Shown in pieces: positions 7,320-16,979 of a DNA stretch of 64,000 bases; the first letter of the stretch is position 1; every line of letters begins with the position of its first letter. The notes under the pieces were generated by a model. That model was not told the DNA's origin, searched no databases, and was given only the letters and a program-made list of their open reading frames with translations. The position numbers were made by a program, and so were the translations under genes. Source of the DNA: Dyadobacter sp. SG02. GTDB lineage: Bacteria > Bacteroidota > Bacteroidia > Cytophagales > Spirosomataceae. The stretch spans positions 1 through 64,000 of the forward strand of contig NZ_FNYL01000015.1 of NCBI RefSeq assembly GCF_900109045.1. The letters are read 5' to 3'.

Positions 7320-9950
7320 ATGCCTGAACACCGTCCGCCCCGCTGGGCAGATTACCTGCTCGAAAAGTTTGTGAACCCGCGCTTTCTGGAAGACATTCAA
7401 GGCAACCTGGAAGAAATCTTTAAGCGCCGCGTACGTGAGGTGGGCGTTGCGCGGGCACGGCGCGCGTATGCGTGGGCGGCCGTGCGGCATCTCACGCCCT
7501 ATTTTACAAAGAAAAGTCCCAGCCAATATCCTACCGTTTCCAACCTGAGCCCTGCAATGCTGAACCAATACCTTACCTACGCCTGGCGGCATTTTGCCAA
7601 AAACCGGCAGTTCACATTCCTGAACGCCGTCGGCCTGACGACCGGCCTCATTTGTACCCTCTTCATTTACCTCTGGATAAACGACGAGATGCTTTTCGAT
7701 CAATTTCACGAAAAAGACGCACGTCTTTACCAGGTAATGGTCCACGAGAAAGGCGGTGGCAAGCTGGTAACCTCCGAGGGTACGGGTGGAATTCTCAGAG
7801 CATTGTTGCCCAGGGATATGCCGGAAGTCGAAATGGCGGTTTGCACCACGCCGCCTGTGTGGTTCCAGAAATTCAGCCTGACGCGGCCCGGCATTGCAAA
7901 CGAAGGCCGGACAGTGAGTGCGGCGGGGAATTTTGTCAGCTCTGATTATTTCAAGGCATTTTCTTTTCCATTAATACAAGGCAACGCCCAATCGGCGCTT
8001 GCAGGCAAAAATACGGTAGCGATTTCAGCGCAAATGGCTACCCGGCTCTTCGGATCGCCCGAAAAGGCCATGAACCAGCTGGTGGAATGGAAATGGCAGG
8101 CGTTTTCACGTAAATGCCTGGTTACGGGCGTGTTTCAGGACCAGCCACATCATTCTAGCGAACAATCCGAACTGCTGATACCGCTGAGCGCCTGGGACGA
8201 CATCTTGCCCCAGGGCAGCATGCCCAACACCACTACCGGCCCGTTTCATAACTACCTCGTGCTGAGGCCAGGTGCCGATGCACAGTTATTGGAAGCCAAA
8301 TTGGCGGACTATGCCAAAAAGCGCTTCAACGATCCCAACGCGACCCTATTCATCCGAAAATACTCCGACGGCTACCTTTACGGCAACTATGAAAACGGCA
8401 TACAATCCGGCGGGCGGATCGAATATGTGCGGTTGTTCGGCGCGATTGCCGTATTCATCCTCCTCATCGCGTGTATTAATTTCATGAACCTTTCGACGGC
8501 CAAAGCATCGGTAAGGGTCAAGGAAGTGGGAGTCAAGAAGGCATTGGGCGCTGGCCGCACTACACTCGTGTTTCAATTCCTCGGCGAATCGATCCTGATG
8601 AGTTTTCTGACATTACTACTCGCGCTGGGTGTCGTTTGGCTTACATTACCTTATTTTAATGCAATTACCAACAAGCAACTGACCTTGCATTTCAGCGGTC
8701 AGTTCGTAGCAGCATTGGCCGCGATCCTGTTGCTCACCGGCCTGATTGCCGGCAGCTATCCCGCATTGTACCTGTCCCGGTTCAATCCCGCGCTTACGCT
8801 GAAAGGCAAACTGTTGCACGGCATGGGTGAGCTCTGGGTCCGGAAAGGCCTTGTCGTGTTCCAGTTCGCGGTATCGGTGATTTTCATCATTTCGGTCGTG
8901 GTGGTTTACCGGCAGATCGATTATGTGCAAACCAAAAATCAGGGCTACGAGAAGGATAATATCGTGTATTTCGAAATGGAGGGGCGTGCCGCTTCGCAAA
9001 CCGAAGCCTTTCTGGCCAGACTGAAAGCATTGCCCGGCGTCGAAAACGCATCGAGTATCCAGCAAAAAATCATCCTGCCCACATTCATGCCGTCGGCAGG
9101 CGTGCGCTGGGACGGCAAAAACGAGAAAGACGAGGTTCGCTTCTACAAAATGCCGGTCAATTACGGCCTTACCGAAACGCTGGGCATCCGCATGACCGCC
9201 GGACGGAGCTTCTCGAAGGATTTCGGATCGGATAGCACCGCAGTGATATTGAACGAGACGGCCGTCCGGCAAATGGATATCGCCGACCCGATAGGGAAGC
9301 AGATCACGATCGATGGTTTCAAGGTCAACATCGTCGGCGTGGCGCAGGACTTCCATTTCAATTCTCTGCACGAGGCCATCAAGCCATTCATTTTCAGACT
9401 ATCACCACAGGAAACGATGCTGGCGACCGTGAAAATCCAGCCCGGCCAGGTACCTGCCACCATCGCACGCATGCAGGCATTTTACGCGAGCTTCAATCCC
9501 GGCTACGCATTCGACTACGAGTTTCTTGACCGCGATTATCAAATTCAGTATGCTTCCGAGCAGCTTGTGGCGCAACTGGCCAGGTACTTTGCCGTTCTGG
9601 CGATATTGATCTCCTGCCTGGGTCTTTTCGGCCTGGCCGCATTCACGGCCGAGCGCCGCCGGAAAGAAATCGGTGTGCGGAAAGTGCTGGGTGCCACCAC
9701 CGGCAGTGTGGTAGCGATGCTCTCGCGTGAATTCCTCGCACTCGTGATGATCGCCATCGCCATTGGCTGCCCGCTGGCGTGGTGGCTCACACAGCGCTGG
9801 CTCGACCATTTCGCTTACCGCGCCACCATCGGGGCAGGTATATATGTGGCGGCGGGCCTGGCCACGATCATCATCACATTGGCTACCATTAGTTTCCAGT
9901 CCGTCCGCGCGGCATTGACCAACCCGACACAGTCATTGAAATCGGAGTGA
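7320..9950 (+). CDS. FtsX/MacB-type ABC transporter permease, tandem paralogue
   Basis: This 876-aa protein repeats the architecture of its upstream neighbour: prefix domain (PPRWADYLLEKFVNPRFLEDI, residues 5-60), first membrane helix at about 98-120, a MacB-like periplasmic domain, an FtsX block (LFGAIAVFILLIACINF; SVRVKEVGVKKALGAG), a second periplasmic domain and a terminal FtsX block (VLAILISCLGLFGLAAF; ERRRKEIGVRKVLGAT). The conserved ILISCLGLFG and EIGVRKVLGA segments are shared, so the genes arose by duplication. The 45-bp gap fits co-transcription. As each protein already has two FtsX blocks, each may work as its own dimer or the two as a heterodimer. Confidence 0.9.
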   Translation: MPEHRPPRWADYLLEKFVNPRFLEDIQGNLEEIFKRRVREVGVARARRAYAWAAVRHLTPYFTKKSPSQYPTVSNLSPAMLNQYLTYAWRHFAKNRQFTFLNAVGLTTGLICTLFIYLWINDEMLFDQFHEKDARLYQVMVHEKGGGKLVTSEGTGGILRALLPRDMPEVEMAVCTTPPVWFQKFSLTRPGIANEGRTVSAAGNFVSSDYFKAFSFPLIQGNAQSALAGKNTVAISAQMATRLFGSPEKAMNQLVEWKWQAFSRKCLVTGVFQDQPHHSSEQSELLIPLSAWDDILPQGSMPNTTTGPFHNYLVLRPGADAQLLEAKLADYAKKRFNDPNATLFIRKYSDGYLYGNYENGIQSGGRIEYVRLFGAIAVFILLIACINFMNLSTAKASVRVKEVGVKKALGAGRTTLVFQFLGESILMSFLTLLLALGVVWLTLPYFNAITNKQLTLHFSGQFVAALAAILLLTGLIAGSYPALYLSRFNPALTLKGKLLHGMGELWVRKGLVVFQFAVSVIFIISVVVVYRQIDYVQTKNQGYEKDNIVYFEMEGRAASQTEAFLARLKALPGVENASSIQQKIILPTFMPSAGVRWDGKNEKDEVRFYKMPVNYGLTETLGIRMTAGRSFSKDFGSDSTAVILNETAVRQMDIADPIGKQITIDGFKVNIVGVAQDFHFNSLHEAIKPFIFRLSPQETMLATVKIQPGQVPATIARMQAFYASFNPGYAFDYEFLDRDYQIQYASEQLVAQLARYFAVLAILISCLGLFGLAAFTAERRRKEIGVRKVLGATTGSVVAMLSREFLALVMIAIAIGCPLAWWLTQRWLDHFAYRATIGAGIYVAAGLATIIITLATISFQSVRAALTNPTQSLKSE

Positions 9951-9977
9951 TTTAAAGGTTTTATTCAAACACGAATT

Positions 9978-10787
9978 ATGCGCCGCATACTCCTTTCACC
10001 GGCTTTATGGATACTCACACTCGCGACCACGCTTGCGCAACCCGATTGCTCGTCGCGCGGCGTGCAGGACAGCCTTTTCCACGCCTATGCACGCAAAGCG
10101 CACACATTCGGAGCGGAAAACCCAGGCTGGGACGCCACGCTCGATACGCTCCTGGCCATTTGCCCCAACATTTCGGAGGCCTATCAGGAAAAGGGTATCC
10201 GGCAGATGGTACTGGGCAATCTGCCTAAAATGATCGCATACAACGACACCGCCGTCGTGCTCGACCCTAAACGCTGGCTGGCCTACCGGGGGTATTTGCA
10301 TTGCATGCTCGTGCAGGATTATCCAAAGGCCATCACCGACCTTCTTGCAGCCGAGCAACTCACGCCCAACGCGTTTACGATGGACCATACCTTCTCATTT
10401 TTCATCGCATTGAGCTACATGGAATCCCGCAATTACCCGGAGGCGGAAAGGTATTTTCTCAAAGACATTGCCCAGCAAAAACGCGGCGAGGGGCGCAACG
10501 ACATTCATTTCAACAGCCTGCTCTATTTTGGCATTTTGTATTATCTGATGAACGAATTCGACCAGGCGGAGCTTAGGCTGAACCAATGCCTGCAACTGTA
10601 CGAAATGCATCCGCTGGCTAATTACTACATGGCTATGACGATGAAAATCACGGGAAACCAGCGTCAGAATACCTATTTCGAAAAGGCGCGGCAGGCCATG
10701 CAGGACGGTTACGCGCTCAACGAGCCCAATATGCGATTCGCGAAATTCCCGCGGCAGATTACAATAGAAGACATCGAAAAGCGCTGA
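9978..10787 (+). CDS. Exported TPR-like protein
   Basis: The 269-aa product has a signal peptide (about residues 1-20, LWILTLATTLA-Q). The rest is helical with TPR-like repeats: SEAYQEKGIRQMVLGN, WLAYRGYLHCMLVQDYPKAITDLLAAEQL, HFNSLLYFGILYYLMNEFDQAELRLNQCLQL and HPLANYYMAMTMKITGN. It starts 27 bp after the second permease and is probably the last gene of the padR operon. A periplasmic scaffold role is an inference. It converges on the 10802-12517 gene with 14 bp between the stops. Confidence 0.8.
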   Translation: MRRILLSPALWILTLATTLAQPDCSSRGVQDSLFHAYARKAHTFGAENPGWDATLDTLLAICPNISEAYQEKGIRQMVLGNLPKMIAYNDTAVVLDPKRWLAYRGYLHCMLVQDYPKAITDLLAAEQLTPNAFTMDHTFSFFIALSYMESRNYPEAERYFLKDIAQQKRGEGRNDIHFNSLLYFGILYYLMNEFDQAELRLNQCLQLYEMHPLANYYMAMTMKITGNQRQNTYFEKARQAMQDGYALNEPNMRFAKFPRQITIEDIEKR

Positions 10788-10801
10788 ACATCACACGCCG
10801 A

Positions 10802-12517
10802 TTATCCCAGCTTCGGCTCGATCCAGAGCGCGGCCAGGCAGAGCATTAACCACGTAAACCAGGCCCAGACGGGAAGTTTTCGAGTCGAAATCGCGTCGTA
10901 GTCCGGATTGGCGGCCGGGTTTGTTTTTTGTGTAGATTGAATAAAATGCTGCATGCGCGCAGCATATCGCAGCGGCGAATAATCCTGCACATAAAGTTCT
11001 GCTTCCAGCGAATCATGCAGGGTTAACCATCCGCTCTTATTCGGTAAAAAAGTAGCAGCAGCCGAACGATCATTCAATGCGGACACTGTGGTCAAAATAG
11101 TATCCTGCCCCAGCGTCAAAGACCACGGAACTCCCTGAAAGTTGTTTAAATGCATGGTAACCGGCACATTTACAAATACCGGAGCTTCCCACGCGATCAC
11201 GGACTTCTGTGCGGGGCGCGTATAGGCGAGGATTTCGTTCCAGACTTTACCATAGGCAATGCTATCCCCCGATAGTTGCATCGGAAACGTCTCGTTCAGC
11301 AGACATACCGCGATTTTCCCGGTCGCCCTTTCCATTGCCACCGGATAATGCGGCACCCGCATTTGAAAACTATGCGGCTCAAAACGGAAGGGTAGCGCCC
11401 TTAGTGAAGGCGAAATCGGCACGGATTCTTCGTTGGAAATTTTTACCGGTTGAAAACTTGTACCCAATGCATGGTTGATCGACCGGATTTCCATGGCCGG
11501 GTCGTTCAGTTGCATAAAAAGCATGCTTTTGCCCGCATTCAACGCCTTCTTCACATTTGCATCAGCGGCATTCGCAGCGCCCGTTACAATGAGATCGGGC
11601 TCCGTGGCGCGGTTGATATTCAGTTCACTACGGATGTTTTTGGACAACGTGGCGCCGTACAGCACGGCGTGGCCTTGCTTTCCCAGCCAGGTAGCCAGGT
11701 TCCGCGTTTCAAAATCGGGGTTGTCGAGTAGAAAGCGGATAGTCAGTTTCTGCTCAGGTTGCGTGAAATAGCGAAGCGTATCGATAGTTTGTCCGTCCAG
11801 GGCGAGGGTTACGGTGGTCCGGCCTTCGCTGAATGTGGGGAATGCCAGGCTAAAATTACGGTCACCCGCATTCAGCGCTACGCTATCGAGCGTTTTGTCG
11901 GCGTACCGAACCTGCAATGTCTTTTTACCGGAGCGTTGAATACTGCCTTCGATCCGCTGCATTTCGCCTTTGCGCAATATGCCTTTCCAATGAAGATCAT
12001 GAAGCCTGCCCTGCTTAAACCAGGGTTTCCAATGCAAAACAGGCATATTTCGCAACTGCCGGATCGAGGCTAAAACCGTTTCATCCAACTCCTGCCCAAC
12101 TATTACCAGCGTATCCATCGGCCTGTTGGAGACTTCATCCGCCTTGATTACTTCCGCCCCCGCCAGGCTATCCCGAATGTGCCTGACAACCGGTGAAGGC
12201 ACGTTTTCAGCGATCAGCAATCCCGTATTCGACCCGGCATTTGATTTGAAATACGGGTCCAATATCCACGCGACCACACTCGACCAGAGTAACACATTCA
12301 AAAACAAGCGGATACCCATCCGGCCACCGGGGTGCCGGCCACCGGAATGCCGGCCACCGGGCTGCCGGCCACCGGATTGCCGGCCACCGGACTGCCGGCC
12401 ACCGGACTGCCTGTGGCGGGTGTAGAGTAACGCGATTTGCAGCACGAGCAATGCCAATGCCGCCGTCAGCAACAATATGTTCAGGGGTTCCGTCCAGTTA
12501 AAATCGGTATGGATCAT
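10802..12517 (-). CDS. BatA-cluster membrane protein with an in-frame pentapeptide repeat
   Basis: The chosen start (MIHTDFNWTEPLN) gives 571 aa, 25 bp after the upstream stop; the frame extends 26 codons further up but would overlap the preceding gene. Membrane helices lie at about residues 13-33 (LLLTAALALLVLQIALLY), just after the repeat (LFLNVLLWSSVVAWIL) and at the C-terminus (WFTWLMLCLAALWIEPK). Six (Q/H)(S/P)GGR repeats sit between the first two helices. The middle resembles the periplasmic part of BatA-type proteins, with a glutamine-amidotransferase-like stretch (DLIVTGAANAADANVKKALNAG, read in two parts). It is the last gene of the TldD-MoxR-DUF58-BatA series. The exact function is unknown. 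Confidence 0.78.
   Translation of the reverse strand: MIHTDFNWTEPLNILLLTAALALLVLQIALLYTRHRQSGGRQSGGRQSGGRQPGGRHSGGRHPGGRMGIRLFLNVLLWSSVVAWILDPYFKSNAGSNTGLLIAENVPSPVVRHIRDSLAGAEVIKADEVSNRPMDTLVIVGQELDETVLASIRQLRNMPVLHWKPWFKQGRLHDLHWKGILRKGEMQRIEGSIQRSGKKTLQVRYADKTLDSVALNAGDRNFSLAFPTFSEGRTTVTLALDGQTIDTLRYFTQPEQKLTIRFLLDNPDFETRNLATWLGKQGHAVLYGATLSKNIRSELNINRATEPDLIVTGAANAADANVKKALNAGKSMLFMQLNDPAMEIRSINHALGTSFQPVKISNEESVPISPSLRALPFRFEPHSFQMRVPHYPVAMERATGKIAVCLLNETFPMQLSGDSIAYGKVWNEILAYTRPAQKSVIAWEAPVFVNVPVTMHLNNFQGVPWSLTLGQDTILTTVSALNDRSAAATFLPNKSGWLTLHDSLEAELYVQDYSPLRYAARMQHFIQSTQKTNPAANPDYDAISTRKLPVWAWFTWLMLCLAALWIEPKLG
12321..12410. repeat. Coding minisatellite, six 15-bp units
   Basis: Six consecutive 15-bp units of the form CGGCCACCGGNNTGC lie inside the 10802-12517 gene. 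On the minus strand they encode QSGGR, QSGGR, QSGGR, QPGGR, HSGGR and HPGGR. The unit is a multiple of three, so gain or loss of copies keeps the frame. The repeat falls in the short loop between the first two membrane helices and gives it six extra arginines. Confidence 0.9.
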
Positions 12518-12542
12518 TCCGTGTTTGGTTCTTGCTAAAATC

Positions 12543-14759
12543 TTAAAGAGGCTGGCGCAATGCCTTTTGGAATGCGGCCTCCAACTTTTTCTCACCCGAC
12601 CACGACGGGCGGCTTTGTAGCGCAGGTGTTGTACGCCTGTACAAATCCCGCTTCAAACCGGCCATTTCCGCGTCGTTCAACGCCCTGCCTCCCGCAAGTT
12701 TTTGCAATGCCGCAAGCATGTTCCAGTTTTGCAGACCGCCATTGAACGGGCCGCTTTCCGTCAGCCGCTGCGCCATTTCCGCGCTTAACGCGGCGAGTTT
12801 TGTCTGCTCGCCTTTGGGTAACGATTGTTTTTCGAGGTAGCCGAGCAATGCAGCGGCCAGTGTGCTGGTTTGCTTTTGGTTAAACTCCCTTTCAAACGAC
12901 CACTTCGTCGCCAGGTCTTTCAGCTCACCCGTCAGCCGCTTCTCCTTTTCCTTGATCGGCGGCGGGTCGTAGCCGCTTTTCTTCACGTAAGTCCGCGCCT
13001 TTTGCTGCGCGGTTTTAAGGTATTCCAATGCCTTATTTTCAAACGGCAGTGCCTTTTCAGGCTCGTAAAGTCGCAAATGCAGCTCCGATTGCCACATTTG
13101 CTCCAATGCCATTTTCAAAAGGCTGCGTGTGGATTGTTCGTAAAATGTATTCGTTTCCGCATCGTCATGCGCGTGTGTATACTGTTCCATCAGTGCCGCA
13201 AGCGGGTCTTTTTCGCCCGCAGGCTCCTGCTTGTGCTCATGCGCATGCTCCTCATGTGCGGGCCGCGACTCAGCCGTCCGGGACTCGGCCCCTTCGCCCT
13301 GTCCATCCGAATGGTGCGTGAATGCGTCAATGACATTGCCGTTATCGGCCGCCGGACTATCTCCGCCGCCGATGCTGGTTTCAAACTCCTCGCCCAGGTA
13401 TTGTCCGTAACGCAGCCGGAGCACTTTCTGGTCGAAACCGATTTCGTTGGATGTTGCATTAAAGTCTTTGGTAATGAGCCTTTTCCGTCTGGCAATCAGC
13501 TTTTCGGTGTCGATAATGATCTGCCGCTGGCTACGGAAATATTCGGGCATCACATTCACGGCCATCGTCGCAAGTTCGGCCTCCTCTATTTTGGCAGTAT
13601 CCTTATAGACAATGAAATACGTATCCGACTTACTGAAATTCGCTTCGGGCTGCCGGTTGTCGGTCGCCGCCCAGTAGTAGTATAGTTCATCGCCCGGTGT
13701 GAAATTCAATGCATTCAAATCAATGGTTTTCCGAATGTGGGCCTCCTTGAAATCGGACGGGCTGAGCGGCATGTGCACTTCACGAAACTTGACATTTTCC
13801 CCGGAACCACGCGCCACCGTGGCCACGATGAATGCCTGCTTAACCCGAAAATCGTCCGATATTTTGGCCGAGATACTGATGGTCTTCGGGTTTTTCAGGA
13901 AGTGGTAACGGTACAGCTCCTTCGAAGCAGGCTCGATGCGCGGCGCGAGGTCGGGCAATGCTTCCAGTTTGTAAAAATCGGATTGATAGACGAGCGAATC
14001 CTTCCAATAGCCTTTAATGGAATACAAACCTGACCCGGCAAGGCGATCCCGATGCACGAATGCCCCATTAATTTCACGCAAACTCACCTCCTCGCCCCGG
14101 CTGTTGGCAATCCGCACGGAAAGCTGTGCCGCGTGATCAAACCACACCGACCATTCAATCGATGAACCGACGATTGCACTGATATTCATATCCCCCGATT
14201 TCCGCTCCGGCAAGCCGGTATAGCCCGGCGGCACTATTTTCACCGCCGAAGACGCAAACTTTGGCACAACCGGCGCGGGAGCTTTTTTTCCCGTGGTAGC
14301 CAACGGTACCGGCTTGCGGGCAGATGCATCCCTGTCGCGCATCGACGGCCACACGCGAAAAATGCAGGCGGCGAGTACCACTGCCGCAAAGTATTTCCAC
14401 ATGCCGCGGTACAAAATGCGCCGGGGGAAAGTGATGTTCCGTGCCCCGATGCGTTCGAGCTGCATTTGCTCGGCAATATTGAGGTCGTCCCGGTCGAGCA
14501 GTGCCAGGCTGTATTCTACATCCGGGTTATGAACGTGGATGAGGGAAATAGCCATGCCTCGCTTATCCGTGAAGGCCTTTGTGATCCATATTCCTATGAA
14601 CCAGGCAATCGGGTCAACCGCCCAGCTTAGCCAGAAATTGTCGGATAAAAATGCATCGGCAAGCAAGCTCACGGTCAGGTTTACCAACAGCCATTTGAGA
14701 ATGGCCAGCCATTGCAAGTGCGTATTCACCGATTGCACCAGTTTTTTCAGATCAGCCAT
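12543..14759 (-). CDS. DUF4175-like membrane protein of the BatA cluster
   Basis: The 738-aa protein has N-terminal membrane helices at about residues 17-37, 45-62 and 118-136. A large domain follows with Ig-like strands (VKIVPPGYTGLPERKSGDMNIS, read in parts, then IEWSVWFDHAAQLSVRI and DELYYYWAATDNRQPEANFSKSDTYFI). Next come a helical region, a His/Glu-rich linker (HEEHAHEHKQEP) and a helical C-terminus (KALEYLKTAQQKARTYVKKSG). This layout fits the DUF4175 family found beside BatA/DUF58/MoxR genes, but the assignment is from memory. It overlaps the BatA gene by 8 bp, so they are coupled. Confidence 0.7.
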   Translation of the reverse strand: MADLKKLVQSVNTHLQWLAILKWLLVNLTVSLLADAFLSDNFWLSWAVDPIAWFIGIWITKAFTDKRGMAISLIHVHNPDVEYSLALLDRDDLNIAEQMQLERIGARNITFPRRILYRGMWKYFAAVVLAACIFRVWPSMRDRDASARKPVPLATTGKKAPAPVVPKFASSAVKIVPPGYTGLPERKSGDMNISAIVGSSIEWSVWFDHAAQLSVRIANSRGEEVSLREINGAFVHRDRLAGSGLYSIKGYWKDSLVYQSDFYKLEALPDLAPRIEPASKELYRYHFLKNPKTISISAKISDDFRVKQAFIVATVARGSGENVKFREVHMPLSPSDFKEAHIRKTIDLNALNFTPGDELYYYWAATDNRQPEANFSKSDTYFIVYKDTAKIEEAELATMAVNVMPEYFRSQRQIIIDTEKLIARRKRLITKDFNATSNEIGFDQKVLRLRYGQYLGEEFETSIGGGDSPAADNGNVIDAFTHHSDGQGEGAESRTAESRPAHEEHAHEHKQEPAGEKDPLAALMEQYTHAHDDAETNTFYEQSTRSLLKMALEQMWQSELHLRLYEPEKALPFENKALEYLKTAQQKARTYVKKSGYDPPPIKEKEKRLTGELKDLATKWSFEREFNQKQTSTLAAALLGYLEKQSLPKGEQTKLAALSAEMAQRLTESGPFNGGLQNWNMLAALQKLAGGRALNDAEMAGLKRDLYRRTTPALQSRPSWSGEKKLEAAFQKALRQPL

Positions 14760-15870
14760 GGCTCGTCCCCGTTTTGCGCAGCGCCAACCAGCGTTCCGCG
14801 GCCATTAACAATATCAAAACCAACAACAACCAGGAGCGCATCGCCGAATATTCCTGCGCACGCGACACGGGTACTTTTTCAAACAACGCATTCAGCTGGC
14901 TTCTGCTCAACGGCGGGTTATCTGTTTGCAAACCCAAATGTTGCACCAGCAAATCGCCCAGCCATTCGGGCAGCCGACCGCTTTCCACCAGCTCCGAATC
15001 CGCCATCCGCAAAGTATCGCGCAACTGAATCACCTGCGCCGGAACATCCCATTGCGGGGCGTTGCCCGAAATAACGTAGGTCGTTCCGGGCTGGAAATCC
15101 GTCCAACGCTCGTCGGTAAAAACCCAGTCGTAGTGACTTGCAGGGCCTTTTTTGTTTGTTATTTCAAAATTAAAACCATAAACCTCCGTCAATGCCGAAA
15201 GTGCTGCCTGCACTGTTTGCCTTTCCCCTGCCTCACGGTAATCGAGGAGCACTTTGATAATTCCTTTGTAAACCGGCTTGTTTTTCAAAATATCGATCGG
15301 CTTCCTGCGCGACGAATCCGCGGCAGGAAAAAGCTGGTATTCCCCAGGAACATATATCCGGGCATTCAAACTGCCGTCATTCCTGAAATACAGTCTGAAA
15401 TCCTTTGCATTACCGTCTGCCAATGCATTGATATTCTGTTGCAAATATTTCGATTGACCAGCATTATCCGCCGTTTTGGCAAGATCATCAACCTTCTCGG
15501 GCATAGCACCGAGCCGGTAAATGGGTTCGCCATTGCGCCCTGCTTTTTCGAGTTCGAAACGGTAGGTTTCGGTAACGAGCCGGTCTGCCTGTACCAGATG
15601 GATCACTTCCCGTTTGCCCACATTCCCCAACCGGTCGATCACAGGCTTGCTCAATATCAAAGCTAAAAGGATCACTAAAAAGCACCGCAGGATCATCAGC
15701 CACACCTCATTCAGCCGGAGGCCGCGATGTTGCAGGGTGGTTTGCTCGCCTAGCCAGCGCATGGCCGCCCATTCGATGGTTTTGCCCCGTTTCTGATACC
15801 AGAAATGGATCGCCACCGGTACCGCAACAGCCAGCATTCCCCAGAGCATATTTGGTTGCAAAAGCGCCAT
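14752..15870 (-). CDS. BatA domain-containing membrane protein
   Basis: The N-terminus is the BatA (aerotolerance regulator N-terminal) pattern: MALLQPNMLWGMLAVAVPVAIHFWYQKRG (two parts), then EWAAMRWLGEQTTLQHRGLRLNEVWL and a second helix (ILRCFLVILLALILSKPVI). The 372-aa protein then has a periplasmic region without a recognisable VWA MIDAS motif and a C-terminal helix (WLLLVLILLMAAERWLAL). Its ATG shares one base with the stop of the DUF58 gene. BatA proteins accompany MoxR ATPases; the role proposed for the family is envelope-protein assembly or stress tolerance. Confidence 0.9.
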   Translation of the reverse strand: MALLQPNMLWGMLAVAVPVAIHFWYQKRGKTIEWAAMRWLGEQTTLQHRGLRLNEVWLMILRCFLVILLALILSKPVIDRLGNVGKREVIHLVQADRLVTETYRFELEKAGRNGEPIYRLGAMPEKVDDLAKTADNAGQSKYLQQNINALADGNAKDFRLYFRNDGSLNARIYVPGEYQLFPAADSSRRKPIDILKNKPVYKGIIKVLLDYREAGERQTVQAALSALTEVYGFNFEITNKKGPASHYDWVFTDERWTDFQPGTTYVISGNAPQWDVPAQVIQLRDTLRMADSELVESGRLPEWLGDLLVQHLGLQTDNPPLSRSQLNALFEKVPVSRAQEYSAMRSWLLLVLILLMAAERWLALRKTGTSHG

Positions 15871-16763
15871 CAGCCTTTTCTTCTCGTTAAAAATGCCTTC
15901 AATACCATTCCTATGGGCTCGCTCATGCGCGCTCGTACGAAACGTACATGCGGGATTTGCAATGCGGCTTTCAGCTCCGACAAATAGGTTTGCATCGACG
16001 CCCTGAACTGTGTGCCGACGGCTTCTGCATCCAGTTCCATCTCCCGGTCGGTTTCCAGGTCCTTGAATCTGAAAAAACCTTTTAAATCAAAGTCCATCTC
16101 CTGGTCGCCCAGAATCTGAAAAATAACGATTTCGCGGTAAGGCCCTGCCAGAGAGCGAATCCACGATAACCATTCGTCATTGGTTTGCAACAAGTCGCTC
16201 ACAAAAATGAGCTGCTCTTTCTTTTTCGACTGAAACTCCGAATGGCGTAGCCCGGACGTTTCCCAGGCACCTGCCGCAGCAGTTTTTTCCAACCCTACCA
16301 GGATTTTCTGAAATGCCTGCCGCGCCGATGCCGCCGAACCCGTTCCGCTGATCGTTTCCACCCGTCCCCCCTTCAATCCATACAAACTCATCTGATCATT
16401 CTGAATGTAGCACAGATAGGCCAGCGACGCCAGCAGAATTTGCGCATATTGCAGCCGGCTCACGCCGTTTTCGGTATAATTCATCGACCCGGACAAATCG
16501 AGTACAAACCGGATCTGCCGGTCGCTTTCTGTAGATGACTCACGGACAAGGTGTTTGTCGGTCCGCGCGAATAGCTTCCAATCAATACGTTTCGGGTCGT
16601 CGCCGGGCTCGTAATGCCGGTACTGCTCGAATTCAATGCCTATTCCCGACCGTTTGCTGGAATGGATACCCAGCATCAGCTCCTCGCTCACCAGTTTCCC
16701 GGTCAGTTGCAGGTTTTTGAGTTTGATGAGGCTGGACGCCAGCAGGCCGGTTGTTTTTTGCAT
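15870..16763 (-). CDS. DUF58 domain protein (MoxR partner)
   Basis: This 297-aa protein has the hallmark DUF58 block at about residues 45-75 (EFEQYRHYEPGDDPKRIDWK, then LFARTDKHLVRE). A VWA-like segment follows (FVLDLSGSMNYTENGVSRLQYA) containing DxSGS, the start of a metal-ion-dependent adhesion site. There is no membrane helix, so it is predicted to be cytoplasmic. DUF58 genes almost always follow MoxR ATPase genes, as here. It lies between moxR (216-bp gap) and batA (one shared base). Confidence 0.93.
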   Translation of the reverse strand: MQKTTGLLASSLIKLKNLQLTGKLVSEELMLGIHSSKRSGIGIEFEQYRHYEPGDDPKRIDWKLFARTDKHLVRESSTESDRQIRFVLDLSGSMNYTENGVSRLQYAQILLASLAYLCYIQNDQMSLYGLKGGRVETISGTGSAASARQAFQKILVGLEKTAAAGAWETSGLRHSEFQSKKKEQLIFVSDLLQTNDEWLSWIRSLAGPYREIVIFQILGDQEMDFDLKGFFRFKDLETDREMELDAEAVGTQFRASMQTYLSELKAALQIPHVRFVRARMSEPIGMVLKAFLTRRKG

Positions 16764-16979
16764 TGGTCTGTTAATGAATAATTGAAGTCTAATAGTGTTT
16801 TGTCAGACACGTGACGTTGTCCGTCATTTGTTTTGTTGTTGCATGCCTGACGACATGGATTAATGGATATTAGCAATGCCACCGAGTTGGCGATGTAATA
16901 CTGGCAGCAATGCAATCGCGACCGGCGCCAAAATCCCGTCGGCGATGATACAACCAATCGGCTGCCCGATCGCCACGGT
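16764..16979 (-). other. moxR-DUF58 intergenic gap with a short open frame
   Basis: In the moxR frame, directly after the moxR stop, a further 38 codons are open from GTG at 16976 to a stop at 16860-16862. They would encode a hydrophobic peptide (AIGQPIGCIIADGILAPVA, then IALLPVLHRQLGGIANIH). It could be a small membrane peptide, a remnant of a longer tail or chance. Nearby, ATGCCTGACGACAT (16843-16856) resembles the ATGCC-GTCA-GGCAT hairpins at 59615. I see no convincing promoter in this gap. Confidence 0.3.

Noticed and set aside
12126..12425. Plus-strand frame encoding CRPPECRPPG-type repeats
   Set aside because: It is the complementary reading of the 15-bp minisatellite; the minus-strand gene is long, has membrane helices and fits the operon.
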